DNA of 64,000 nt, taken from NCBI GenBank assembly GCA_025201805.1, contig MU619256.1:101356-165355 (forward strand). Reading direction: 5' to 3'. The notes beneath the pieces were generated by a model. That model saw nothing but the letters and a program-made list of their open reading frames with translations. It made no database searches and was not told where the DNA came from. Each line of letters opens with the position of its first letter. Position 1 is the stretch's first letter. This document shows positions 1-11,157 of this stretch, piece by piece. The DNA is from Parasitella parasitica. Its lineage: Eukaryota; Mucoromycota; Mucoromycetes; Mucorales; Mucoraceae. The translations under genes and the position numbers were made by a program.

Positions 1-710
1 AAATCATCATCTTTTACATATTGAAAGTTATCGTTTTTAAATATATGTTCAATAAATCTTTCTCTATGTTTATCGCCTATATTCTTCAGACATATACATT
101 CTATTCAAGAGTATCGTTTTGAAGCTTTTATAACGACCTTAACTCCTGATAATATATTAATACACACTCACATTTATGGTGTCCCGCCAATACATAATTA
201 CAGTTGTAAACCTCACTTAAAGTCAAAATAAATGTCCCGCGCGTCTCATAACTCAAGTTATGATCAATATAAGTGAATTTATTAAACAGCTTAAGCAGGC
301 TGTCTTTTAAATGTGGGACTCTAACAAGTGTCCTCAGGGTGTCTCCTGTACCCTATAAATAAAAATCATTGCATAATGTTTATATTTATTGCCATACTAA
401 ATGGGCGTATCTAGTTTTGTATTCAGTATGGCTAATCGATATTGTTCACAATCAAGATAATCTGTCATGATATGATGAGATAAAACTGCATGAAATCTCA
501 TCTCAAAATGTGGCTGCATCCAGAACAAAACAAAAACAAGTTTTTATATATAAAAAAAAAAAAAAATTCCCAATCAAGTTGTCGTATTTCCTGCGTTCGT
601 GGCATGAACTAGCAGGTGAAAAATTGCTTTGGAATGTTACTATAATATGTAGAGAGGAGACTCAGAAGTTATTTACTCTGTTCTTCTCATTTTACACATA
701 CACAACTATC
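1..710. other. Gene-free AT-rich stretch
   Basis: No supported gene. The stretch is AT-rich with scattered stops in all frames. It contains an A run at about 551-564 and ends as the likely promoter and leader of the small secreted-protein gene. An open frame runs through 510-710 in the same frame as that gene, but it begins with a non-ATG codon and crosses the A run, so it was not taken as coding. Confidence 0.5.
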
Positions 711-1001
711 ATGGTTCACCGGTCGTTAATTGCAGCAAGCCTACTGTTTGCCGTTATCCCTTACAATGTCCTGGCCCAAGTAAAAACTGCGAGGTGCCAT
801 ATCAGTGCCGACTTGGCATGCAACAGTTTTAGACAAAAACAAGGCAAGATCTGCGCGTCGGACCCAGCACTCTGCTATTTACATGACTCAGTTAACAATG
901 AAAAGGCTTGTGTCCCAGAAACTAATGAGTTGTGCAAAACATTTACACAGCATAAAGGCTATCTATGTACAGATTTTTTCTGCTTGATTACAGTTGATTA
1001 A
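711..1001 (+). CDS. Small secreted cysteine-rich protein (8 Cys, duplicated module)
   Basis: A 96-aa protein starting at the ATG at 711. Residues 1-22 form a clear signal peptide: positive start, hydrophobic core, then an A-Q junction. The mature part has eight cysteines spaced C-x7-C-x10-C-x6-C-x11-C-x7-C-x10-C-x4-C, so a four-cysteine unit (C-x7-C-x10-C-x4/6-C) occurs twice in tandem. This suggests a disulfide-rich extracellular protein formed by internal duplication. No family was recognised and no function is assigned; secreted signalling, wall-associated or effector-like roles are only possibilities. No intron was found. The frame extends upstream of 711 only through a non-ATG start, so the ATG immediately before the signal peptide was chosen. 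It lies near the window start with no linked partner. Confidence 0.6.
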   Translation: MVHRSLIAASLLFAVIPYNVLAQVKTARCHISADLACNSFRQKQGKICASDPALCYLHDSVNNEKACVPETNELCKTFTQHKGYLCTDFFCLITVD

Positions 1002-1717
1002 ATTTTACCAATTAAATAATACATACACAAATGCAAAAATCACAAATGCAAATGGTTCACGGCTTAACCAGATGGAGTGTAATTAAACAGTATCCATCAA
1101 AAAAGGAAGGGAGCCTGAGATGATGAAATTAGGATTCCAAAAATCGGGAGTGGGTGAACATGAAACGGATATAGTTGACTGGTATAGAGCTACATGACAC
1201 GATGATATATACTCTCCCTTGAAGATAAAAGATGTATAGTAAAACAAAACCCTAACCCTAGCCCTAACGTTTGTGGTATCAGGTTCGTTGTTTAACAAGA
1301 GGTTAATCTTAAAGGTTCTGATTAATGTTCTACTTATGATGCTATTCACCATTCAAGTATTATATACACATATACTGTATCTAGCGGATAATTATTGCAG
1401 AAAAACAATGCGCGTGTAAAAAAGCGTATCTAAGACCTCATTACAACGAACCCAAGCCAAATTTAATTGTTAATTTGTACAAAATTTTTTGATTATTAGA
1501 CTTGATATCTGAAAACAATGACACCCATTGTTCTTTATGGAAAGATATTTTTTTTTCAGATCTAAAGCTTTTTAGGAGGTCGGGTACAGAATCAGACAAT
1601 GAACTCTTGAACAGAAAGACATCAATGAGCGATATTTCTGATAACAATGCACCATTGTAAAAGCTCAAAAGTATAAAATTACTGTACGTCCACACAATTT
1701 TGTTTTCATGTATTATA
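1002..1717. other. Intergenic region with a short telomere-like motif
   Basis: No supported gene across about 700 bases. Three near-perfect copies of the CCCTAA-type hexamer lie at 1250-1267. A 115-codon minus-strand frame (1441-1788) overlaps the start of the F-box gene and lacks supporting features, so it was not called. Confidence 0.45.
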
Positions 1718-3463
1718 ATGGATGAATCAAACAAATTCGATATCCTCCCAAACGAAATATTGCGAGATATATTTAGCCGACTCAGCATTACATCAGGTTG
1801 GGAAGAAACACGTAAAGCTTTTAGTCAGTACCAGCTTGTTTGCCACAGGTTTTCCAGGGTAGCTCGCCATGAATTATACTTGTACAAAAATGTCTTTTTG
1901 TCAAATAATGACATTAACCCCTTTCTGTTCAAGCTCATCGAAACTAGCAATACATCACGATTAGGTGATCACGTCAAACATCTTGAGTTTGATTCAGGGG
2001 TCTGTCCCAGATTAGACGATCTCATTGCGATTTTTGAACGTGTCCCAAATATTGAAACGATTGGGTGCTCAGCAAACGCTACTCTTGAAACAAATTTTCT
2101 TTGGAAGGCCCTTAAGGAATCAGATGGGCAATATCCACACCTAAAGCTGTTTCACCAAACATACTCGCGTTGGGACGCTACTGAAATCAACGATTATAAG
2201 GAGCTGTTCTTGAGGTTCAAAGACTCTCTAACCAAGCTCATATTGATCCCCCAATCAGATAATACGAGCCGAGACATTGATTATTGTACTTTGAAAAGTC
2301 AAATACAAGATTCCAAATCGTTGGAACAATTGCACCTTGATGGAACCTATACAAGGGCTTCGCTTGTTGGTGAACTGGATAAAATCTTAGATACTTGCCC
2401 TAGAACAGCACATTTCCTGAAAATTGCAAAGTGCAATCTTTCAGTCGATTGTAGCTATTACTCTAAGGAAAATCCGAATAATACTATCAGAAGTCTCGAA
2501 GTCGTAGATTCCAAGCTTCTTGCTTCCACCATGAAATATTTGAAGAACAAATTTGCAGCATTAGAAACATTGATGTTTAGTACCAATGCTAAAAATCCTT
2601 TTGAAGCACAAACAGAAGAAGATTACGCAGAATGGTGGAACCAGATGGCACATCTCTGCCAAAAGCCTCTCCAAAGCTACAATATTAACATTAGTGAATT
2701 CAAAACTCAAGATTATCTATACCATATCCAAGGCAGTGTTAAGCTGTTTGATGCAATCGCCCCAGGTCCAAAAAAGCTCACCATAGATATTACTAGCCCA
2801 TTTGACGACGAAGATGATGACAAGATGATACCTCTCGTTGAAATGAAGCAAAGTAAATCGCGTGTTGGGCTTTTTGATAGTCGCGATAGTGAAAAATTCT
2901 TACAAAACGTTGACTTTGTTCGCTTATACGAACGTCTACAGCCATTTTCGCCCAACATCATTAGAGTTTTGAATAATGGTTCATTCGAAAGTCATAGTTG
3001 GGAAATTCTGAGTTGCATTATCGCTTTGATCGGCAACAAGGCCAAGTCTGTAGCACACTTTCATGGAATGGTGTTTGCTAATCCAGTAGATGCTGCACTA
3101 ATGCAGCAAAAAGGGGGTTATGAAGAGACATCCGTTGCAACACTGAAGTTTTCCAATTGTAAAATTTATGCGGACGTGTTCTCCAAGTTGTCGCCGCAGT
3201 TATCAAAAGTTGATACAATGATAATTGATAACTGTGACATACCAGCATCCTCTCTAAACCAACTCGAAATCAATCTTGCTGCAACACAATTGTGTCGCTT
3301 GGAACTCAAGCTAAAAGGAATCGGATGTAGCACTATTATTGTCACAACCGATACTTCAGAGCAAACCTACTATCAACATGATGAGATTAAGGACAATTCT
3401 TTTATCTACATCAGATGCAAGGAGTTGCAAAGTCTGATTATTTCTGGTAAAAAAATGTTTTGA
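1718..3463 (+). CDS. F-box protein with LRR-like repeats
   Basis: An intronless 581-aa protein. Residues about 8-60 carry an F-box: LPNEILRDIFSRL, then VCHRFSRVARHELY, the usual Skp1-binding helices. The rest holds irregular leucine-rich segments such as HVKHLEFDS, LEQLHLDGT, VATLKFSNC and VDTMIIDNC, spaced like degenerate LRRs. Family knowledge makes this a likely substrate-recruiting subunit of an SCF (Skp1-cullin-F-box) ubiquitin ligase; the substrate is unknown. The open frame extends 18 nt upstream through a TTG, but the ATG at 1718 directly precedes the F-box and is the sensible start. Many early-diverging fungi carry large families of such paralogues, so orthology cannot be assigned from sequence alone. 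Confidence 0.8.
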   Translation: MDESNKFDILPNEILRDIFSRLSITSGWEETRKAFSQYQLVCHRFSRVARHELYLYKNVFLSNNDINPFLFKLIETSNTSRLGDHVKHLEFDSGVCPRLDDLIAIFERVPNIETIGCSANATLETNFLWKALKESDGQYPHLKLFHQTYSRWDATEINDYKELFLRFKDSLTKLILIPQSDNTSRDIDYCTLKSQIQDSKSLEQLHLDGTYTRASLVGELDKILDTCPRTAHFLKIAKCNLSVDCSYYSKENPNNTIRSLEVVDSKLLASTMKYLKNKFAALETLMFSTNAKNPFEAQTEEDYAEWWNQMAHLCQKPLQSYNINISEFKTQDYLYHIQGSVKLFDAIAPGPKKLTIDITSPFDDEDDDKMIPLVEMKQSKSRVGLFDSRDSEKFLQNVDFVRLYERLQPFSPNIIRVLNNGSFESHSWEILSCIIALIGNKAKSVAHFHGMVFANPVDAALMQQKGGYEETSVATLKFSNCKIYADVFSKLSPQLSKVDTMIIDNCDIPASSLNQLEINLAATQLCRLELKLKGIGCSTIIVTTDTSEQTYYQHDEIKDNSFIYIRCKELQSLIISGKKMF

Positions 3464-3714
3464 ACTGAGGCGCACATTATCCTTACGCTTGAGCTTCCCA
3501 TATCACAATTTCGCGTATAGATCTATATTTGTATATGAAATACTATTCTAAAACAAATACAGTCAAGCCTGTACCTGAAACACACAACAAAACGCTGATA
3601 AATCGAGTGCAGGTTTTCCCGTTCTCTTTGAGTTTGTGATATAGTATTCTATATTATGTTCAAAGTGTAATATCAAGAGCAATGCAGCAACATGTATTCA
3701 AATCTAAGCAAAAA

Positions 3715-6700
3715 CTATGAGAACATAAACACATTCTTTTGAGCTGTACACATTTTCTTTGCTCTTTCAGTGCCAACGACACGCTCTAGTTTCAAAAAGT
3801 CGTATTTTGAGAACAATGCTGTGCAAGAGAAAGTTGCTTCTTCTGCTGCGCTAGCTTCGTCAAATTTGAGACTCAAAAAATTGACAATTTCTGTATAAAA
3901 TAAGGGGTCTTCTGGAAGTCCATAAAACACAATGTGGAAAGCACCACGGATATTGTATCTAATAGCAAGTTAATGCGTGGTATTCAGCGCCACATGTCAA
4001 CATACCTTCTAAAAAAATGCAATCTCTCAGTGTACAACAAGAAATTGGATCTGCCGTGGAAAAATTGTGCTCTTGATCTTGTGATAGCAGGGCCAGAAGC
4101 ATATCTAAGTCAATGGCATCAGCTTAATTCTATTCCGTTAACGAGGCCATATTTCACAGCTTACTCTGAACATGGCTCATAAGAATATCTGTTGTCTTCA
4201 AAGTAATTTCTCACTCTTACAAAGTCGAAATAAGACGGAATGAAAATGAGGGTATGTGATTGCATAATAGCTGATTTCCGCAGAGTAGGCAATGTCTATT
4301 ATGTCTTGGTGAGCTTTCCATCGATTCATTTTATGCCATGATCTGCCTTACCTTTTCAATAAAGTATTTGTAACGAACATCGTTGATCGACTTTAAGGAT
4401 GGAGCATCAATACGCGTGAAGGTCTAGTTTGTCTGCTGTTAGTGCGTCTACTAATAAATACAAGCAGCAGCTACTACTTTTACCTGTTGTATTTGAGGAA
4501 TCACATCCAAAATCGAACCATCCTCGTAAGAGCGCTTGATTTTTAACTTTCCTGCCACATTCTTCAGGTATTTATTGAACAATGCGTTGAATTCAGGTGT
4601 CAAAAAGTCTGCAAAAACAAGTGTTTGACGAAGGTATTTGGCTCTTTAATTAAGATTAGCAACCAACTCTCTATACGTAAAAGAAAAGTTACAAGCACTT
4701 ACTTGCCGTCCAAATACCAGCTTTTGATCCTGGAGATGTCACAGCCATGACCGTCGGTAGGGATCAAATTCAGATGCTGAAAGACGTGATCAATGTGTTC
4801 CCAATTTTGCATCAAGAAGTGATTGGATTGATCCAGAATAACCACCTCAATCGATGACAAAAAGTCGAAATCTCTCTTTTTATCACTATAAACCGTCAAG
4901 ACATGAGCAAACAAGCAATGTACAACTGTGGTGTGTGCAATTCTTACCCTTCAGTACCGATCAAAGTACGCAAACCCAAAGGTGACGCAATGATAACATC
5001 CGCATTGTAAAAATCAGCATATAGCTTCATCGATTTCTTTGCAAATTTGATGCCCAAGCGGAAATGATCATCAATATTGCCTTGAAAGTTTTGCAGATAG
5101 TCAGCAGGCTTGCTTGTATCAATCGCCTCTTCTTCGCGCAGGTTAAATTGCTCCAGAAATCTGTTTTTGTTCTCCTGTTGCTCTGTGCCAGATAATTTGA
5201 TAAATGTGTCTACGAGATCCACAACTGTATTTCTGAACGGTAGGATGATCAACACTTTGGGACGGGTGAAGCCTTGATCACGCATTTCGCTATTCAACGG
5301 GTTATTAGAAATGTGCATCCTCGCTTGTCTCATCATAAACCAGCTTTACCCTGCATCAGTGCCCTCTTTTTGAGCCTTGCTTAATTTCGCATTGTTTTTA
5401 AGAACACGGTCTCTAGTCCTAAAGCGAAAAATCGATTAAACAGACTTGCCAACCGAGAAAACTGCACAGTACATACTTTGTAATGTGATTCAATGCATGA
5501 AGAGCATAAGCATTTCTAATTTCTTTGGCATTACTCAAGCTACGGTTACAGAATACGATATCGCGGTAACTGTTCATTTGGCAAAAGAGGCGGTCCTGCA
5601 AGGGAGTGAAGGTGACAGCTACAAACAATCATGCATTAATGAAATGCTCGTGATGGGAATAATCAAGCACCTACTCTTCTTGATAGCCTCCTTATTGGCC
5701 TTGGGCCAACATTTGGCAATGCGCTGCTTGACATTGACATCGTCCAGCTTTTCAATCTTGGGCATGTCCTTCACAGATTTATCAGCATTGGTGGTTAAGG
5801 CCGTTACGTCCTTTAAAATCTCATCTTCAAAGGTCTGTGATGCCCATTTCTTTTGTTCAATGAGCGAGATTTTCTCATCAAAGGACGCAGGTTGCTGATC
5901 CGCAAATCTGCTGTCGAAAAGATCGTCTAAATCAAGCGCATAAATAAGTCCTCCACTCTGAATGCGTAATATCTCAACATTTACCTGGCACATCTTCGTC
6001 TTCTGCGTCGCTGCCGCCCATATAGATAATCTCTTCTTCTTCATCCTCCTCAATAGGATCCGCTATATCGCCATCAATTAACTCAGCGTCCTCTTCTTCG
6101 TTGTCCTCTTCCTCTTCTTCATCATCATCCTGCTCAATTTCTTGCCCCTCACTCATTTCATCCATCTCGTCTTCACTGTCTCGATCGATTCCCTCCAGCT
6201 CCTCTTCACTGTCGATTGCATCCTCGATGCCCTCTTGTTCTCGCTGGATTTTCTTGTAGAAATCCTTTTGCTTGGAATTCTTTTTCAATGACCCCATCAG
6301 TAGCGAGTATGCAGAAGGCTTTTTCCAGTCATCTTCCTCCTCCCTGTCTTTGTCGCTGTCAGTGTCATCCTGCTCCTCGGAATCGTCGAAGTGGCCCTCA
6401 GCTCTACGTCTTTCTTCATCTATTTCTCGGTCTAAATCAGCTTCTGACACAACTCGTCTACGACTGATTTGGGAGGGTTAGCCGATTCTTCGCATAAAAT
6501 CATATTGTTGCGATATTTACTTTGTGCTCTCGTCCTCATCTTCCTCGAAATCTCTGGGGACAAGCTCTCCGTAATCTTCGAAATCTTGTTTTTGCTTTCT
6601 GGAGAGCTTTCCATATTTGACAGGTGCTTCCTTTCGTTTAGCGGAAGTCTTGGATGTAGAAAGACCTGAGACATGGGTACCAGATACTCGCTTCTTTCCC

Positions 6701-6735
6701 ATGTTTTTGCTGATCGCTGAACGTTCTTTGCCCAT
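3715..6735 (-). CDS. UTP25: U3 snoRNP-associated protein UTP25 (DEF/DIEXF family)
   Basis: Twelve exons: 6735-6521, 6463-5985, 5926-5675, 5618-5477, 5418-5350, 5289-4948, 4885-4703, 4643-4484, 4423-4352, 4295-4165, 4104-4006, 3958-3715. They total 2388 nt (795 aa), with GT-AG introns of 47-62 nt. The N-terminus is basic and then strongly acidic (Asp/Glu-rich, about residues 75-230). The rest carries Utp25 signatures: [108 protein letters not shown] and [15 protein letters not shown]. The family belongs to the small-subunit processome and is needed for 18S rRNA maturation in the nucleolus. It has a helicase-like fold without a full set of DEAD-box motifs. The ATG at 6735 follows a T27 tract in the leader. 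Confidence 0.93.
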
Positions 6736-6753
6736 TTTGATATATAGTGAAGG

Positions 6754-6784
<31 letters not shown>

Positions 6785-7788
6785 TAACCAAGCGTAGATG
6801 GCATAAACTTTTGGGCAAACACAGGAAAACCTGTCATGGTTACAGTGTTGACAAGCCCCTCTCTTCAATTGAATGTTGTATGTTCGCACAAGCATCTTGA
6901 ATGGCTTCCAACGATTGTTTAGAGTACAATGTGAGCGGATATTTGACTGACCATAAACATTAAGAAAATGATGACACTAGTTGAAAAATGTAAACGATTA
7001 CGAATGTTGAAAATGCTGTTTCTTATGATATTTGCAAGATACAGTATTACACTAAATTTGCACATGGCAGCTTACTAAATGTACAATGATCGATTTTTGC
7101 GTCAAAATATCCAAATGCCATATCGTTGTTTCAGTGAAATGTATACTTTACATCACCAAATGCTTGGTAAAAAAAAAAAAAAAAAAATCGAGTTTTACGC
7201 AATAAAAGCTTGTTTTCTATTTGGATAACCAATATCATTCGCCATATAGGCTCCTTCCAGCCGATTCAAGTGCCTAGAATCACACCAAATGATTTCCAAT
7301 AGCGCGTAGCTTACAATCTGACGCATTTCGATCAAAAAGATGATCGATAAAGAATATCATAACATCTTGAACTTAATCATAGGCATTGGACGGTTTAGCC
7401 GAACTGCTCTTGATGTATAGCCTGCAATGAACCGAGATAACATAATATTCGAATATGTTCTTCTGCTGCTGCATAATTCAGAGGGCCATTTAAAGTCTAT
7501 GCGAATATTAGCATATCGTATGATACCGTATCTAAGCATAATTAACATCACCAGGCATTAATTGCGTATTCTGCTCGTGGATTGTGCCGTGCACAAAATA
7601 CAATTGTAATAAACCCCCCCCCCTTGAAAGATCGATAAATCTGAACAGATTGTTTTTCATGTAGAGAATCATAATCAAAAGCGATTTTATTAGGAAAGGC
7701 AGATTAGTAAATAGAAGGGAATAAATAGAGAAAACAGGAACTTTTTCTTGAGTAAATTATGATACAAATGTGGGGAGAAGAGGTAATT
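6736..7788. other. Intergenic region upstream of UTP25
   Basis: No gene supported. It holds an A27 run at 6758-6784 (a T run in the UTP25 leader), an A run at about 7169-7187 and a short C run near 7612-7624. The remainder is AT-rich with short frames only. The right end is the 3' flank of the CofD-like gene. Confidence 0.45.
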
Positions 7789-9449
7789 TTAAATATGTAC
7801 AATAGATTCGATGGCTTGAGTGAACAATTCTTGGTCGTAGATGGGCTCTCCCGAGCTATTGAGAGCGCCTTTCACACAGACGCATTTGATGCCAAGTCTT
7901 TCGATGGTTGCAGTATCCACTTTGATGGCACTGTTGTCGAGATAAACCATATGGGTGATGAAGGAAGAAGCAGGACTAGGGTAAAAGGAGTTATTTGGAA
8001 AAGGAGGATATCGATGAGAAGGAGATGCAGGCATGCTTCCGATAGCCATAGAAGATAGCTGGTTGTTAAGCGAATAAGACGAAGGTGGTGTTTGGATCAC
8101 AGTGCTTGCAATACTGCTGGTGCGACTGCCGAGGTCGTAACAGTCATTATCGTCATCGTCCTCCCCTTCTTCGTCTTCATCATCACAGGATTGGTAAAAT
8201 GCACGGCGTGCATCAATTCGTTGGCTTTCACTCAAGGCAGATGCAATTGCGTTGATAAAGTCGATAGCTGTATAGTCACTTGTTTCACGATCGTTGGAGC
8301 CATTCAGCAGCAGGATTTTGTGCCTGAGGCTTTGTGATTGAACAATAGCGTTTCCAACACCCCGTAAAACTAGACATGGAATCAGTGAGGTATACAAGGA
8401 GCCTATAGAGTAGACTAGGGTATTCTTGGACGATAGTTGACTGACGACTTTGGGATTAGGAACAGGATAAATTTCTTGGCCATAATCATTGATATAGTAG
8501 ATGCGATCAATAGGAGAAGTCAGTTTTTCGTCAATGTGCTTTGAAAAGAACAAGTTTGCATTATCCACGGCTTTCGATTCTGATGTAATGTTGACGGGAT
8601 CTTCAAAGTAAGAGAATGCATCGATGGGATTCATGCGCTTCTTTCTAGGCGTACATGTGCCGCTTTTTCGCTTTTGCTGAAAGGGCGAGGGGTGTGATAT
8701 TTCACATTGACCAACAAGGGTCTCTCCGTTCGATAAAGCTGCAGCGATAGTGGCTGTCTGATTTGTGTTGATCACTGGCACGACTGATGTAGGCACAGAT
8801 GTGATGCCAGTAATAGACGCAAACAAGAAAATCGCAGCTTCCAAGGAGCCAGTAAACAGTCTTGCGCCTGTTAAGAAGAAGTTGCCAACACTGCCGTTGC
8901 AGAAATTGAATCGTTTGTGGGCTCTTTTCAGGATTTCAAAATCAAACAGAGTCAGGAAGCCTCGAATGGCCTCCTTTTTCTCTATTGAAATGTCGTTCCA
9001 CAGACTACGATAGACGGTTAAACACCAAGTTGACTGCATAGGCAATGTAGAAATCTACCTGTGTCTACCTTCTACAATCAACGCCCATTCATCACGCACT
9101 TTCTGAAGGTCCTTATCAGCAGATAGCCGATAGCTCAACAGGTTTTTGATGGCTTTCATTTCAATTGAGACGGTCGTTTCGTCGTCTAGGATATCCATCA
9201 GACGTATCAGCCTTGAGCGTAAATCGCCCACACTAGGACCACCCAACACTCGCAAAAGTTCGCTCTATTGGTTATTTAGAGACATAGAAGCTGCTTTACT
9301 AAATGATATCTTACAGTGGACCCTCCATTGTCAGAAATGCCAAGTATGTAACTCACATCATGTGAACTTGTTTTATGGAAACCGTCTAAAATATGATTGC
9401 AGGCTGATCCGCCTGAAAAGACTACATAGGATGAGGTTGTTTTCGCCAT
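7789..9449 (-). CDS. CofD/YvcK-like (UPF0052 family) protein
   Basis: Three exons: 9449-9315, 9264-9059, 9004-7789. They give 1557 nt (518 aa), with introns of 50 and 54 nt. The N-terminus contains VVFSGGSACNHIL, then SDNGGSTSELLRVLGGPSVGDLRSRL split by intron 1. This is the nucleotide-binding signature of the CofD/YvcK superfamily (archaeal 2-phospho-L-lactate transferase; bacterial YvcK). The middle keeps GNFFLTGARL and a C-terminal LVYSIGSLYTSLIPCLVLRGVG segment typical of the fungal branch (yeast YNL011C type). Insertions distinguish it from bacterial forms, including a Lys/Arg-rich patch and a very acidic stretch (DDEDEEGEDDDD). Fungi are not known to make coenzyme F420, so the substrate is unknown; the family fold is secure, the reaction is not. 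Confidence 0.85.
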
Positions 9450-10028
9450 GCTGCAAATAGTCGTAAAAGAGAATAGGAGAAAGAGTAAGAAGAAAAGCTG
9501 AAAGAACCAGGGAAACCCTCAGGTAGATCATTATTTATACCTAAAGAAGTAAGGCCGCCTCCTTCCCCGGAAAGTTTGGATATTATAGATAGCGAATTTT
9601 TTTTATTATCTCTTTCTGATAAGAAAAATTATAAACCAATGGCATATGATAGTTGTCGTTCAATCGGCGATGTGGTATGACAGTATTCGCTACAACACCA
9701 CATACAATCATTAGTGTGGGTAATACTGTATTAGCTGATAAGATTTCGTCGAGGAAGCTGATTATATCGTTATTGGCCATTTCAATCATCGTATCTAATG
9801 GTACATGGGGATGCAGCAGAAAAGAGCGTACTCTGGATCGTGTTACACGAATAGCTGGACAATTTTCCTTGTCTGAGTCTCTGCTCCACGGCGTGTTCCT
9901 TCCTTTCCGGTAATAAAAAATTGTGAAAGCCATGGATCTTTCTATGGTATGATGACTCAATCTCATCTGTAATGTAAATGTACGGATCAAACCTTTTCCA
10001 TCGATACCACAAACATTGCTCCTTCTTT
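9450..10028. other. Intergenic region with an unresolved minus-strand open frame
   Basis: A minus-strand frame runs from 10032 to 9583. Its first internal ATG is at 9933, giving 116 codons that include DKENCPAIRVTRSRVRS and a helical stretch around ANNDIISFLDEIL. No full domain, splice-supported extension or homologue could be recognised, and an 86-codon plus-strand frame overlaps it. It may be an eroded or very small gene. The segment left of 9583 is probably the promoter of the CofD-like gene. Confidence 0.3.
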
Positions 10029-10291
10029 TCAATTAGCCATGACATCGTAAATGCGAACCTCGTCCAATACTTTCAATGTATACTTTCTCGATTGTTTGTA
10101 GACAACATACAAACGCACGACTTGTGGATCTACTACATACTTGAAACTCGTATGCACCAACATCCAAAACTGCATTGCTTGAACAAGAAACACCGTAACT
10201 TATCACAAAAAAAGCGTGGTTCAATGACAAATCATATGCTGTCTATACGTTTGGCGACAGCCCCTTCTCGAGAGGGCGTATACAATTCCAT
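10029..10291 (-). CDS. Possible two-exon 63-aa hypothetical protein
   Basis: Exons 10291-10249 and 10177-10029 join through a plausible GT-AG intron of 71 nt to give a 63-aa product. It starts MELYTPSREGAVAK and continues FWMLVHTSFKYVVD, RLYVVYKQSRKYTLK and VLDEVRIYDVMAN. The second exon has protein-like composition (alternating hydrophobic and basic residues), but no family was recognised. It lies 89 bp downstream of the stop of the seven-TM gene on the same strand. It could also be a fragment of a longer gene or a chance frame. Confidence 0.3.
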
Positions 10292-10380
10292 GGGGATACT
10301 AAAAGCAAATAAATTCGATAAACAAACAAAAGACTTTCTTGAAACATGTATTTTTATTCTTGAAAAAAAGAAAAAAAGGA

Positions 10381-11121
10381 TTAGTGATGAATATCAGCAT
10401 TGTAAATGCCAATCGCAATACTAATTCCTGCCAATGCAATGCCTGAAACCATCACCAACACCTCTTTGGCGTAGTCCACCTTGTACCAACTGATACGACT
10501 TGCGTTGGGCTCAGCGATGCAATAGTATGCGTACATGGGAAACGATATTCCATAAATGAACTGGAAAATGACCCACCTACATATATCAAATATACATATA
10601 AATAACCCGTATAATAAGAAACGAAATATATAGCCACTTACATGTGGAAATGGTTTGTAAATGTCACAAATGCATTACCGATAGCATGCAGTGTAGCGGC
10701 AGTGTAAATGATGGCAACGTTTGAGTGAGCAGGCACCATTACCTGATATTTCAGCTTCTTATTAGGGTCCTCCTCGTTTAGTTTCTTCTGCTGTTGCTGT
10801 TGCAGTTGCTGAACTAATTGATCGCATTCTCTGGTATAGTCATCAATAGATTCGCAATCATCGTCAGTGGTAGCCACTAATGTAACAACGCTAGCTTTTT
10901 TATGCAATCCCTTGTTGTGGTAGTATAATCGGCCTAAATCAATACTCAGCGCAAAATCAGTAGCAAGTCCCTGGAATTTGAAAAAGAGGGCATCCAACGG
11001 CCATGGCAATACAATGACGGAAAACATTGTGATCAGCAAATAAGCAAAACAAACCGACACAAAATTGCGCTCCCTAAGTCATATATCATGAATAAACTAT
11101 CGGCTAGCAGCATATATACAT

Positions 11122-11157
<36 letters not shown>

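Noticed and set aside
1441-1788. A 115-codon minus-strand frame
   Set aside because: It overlaps the beginning of the F-box gene, where the plus-strand F-box motif is clear, and shows no recognisable domain.
5951-5984. A 34-nt intron between UTP25 exons 2 and 3
   Set aside because: It would keep frame, but it is shorter than every other intron here; the acceptor at 5927-5928 gives a 58-nt intron matching its siblings and a better protein match.
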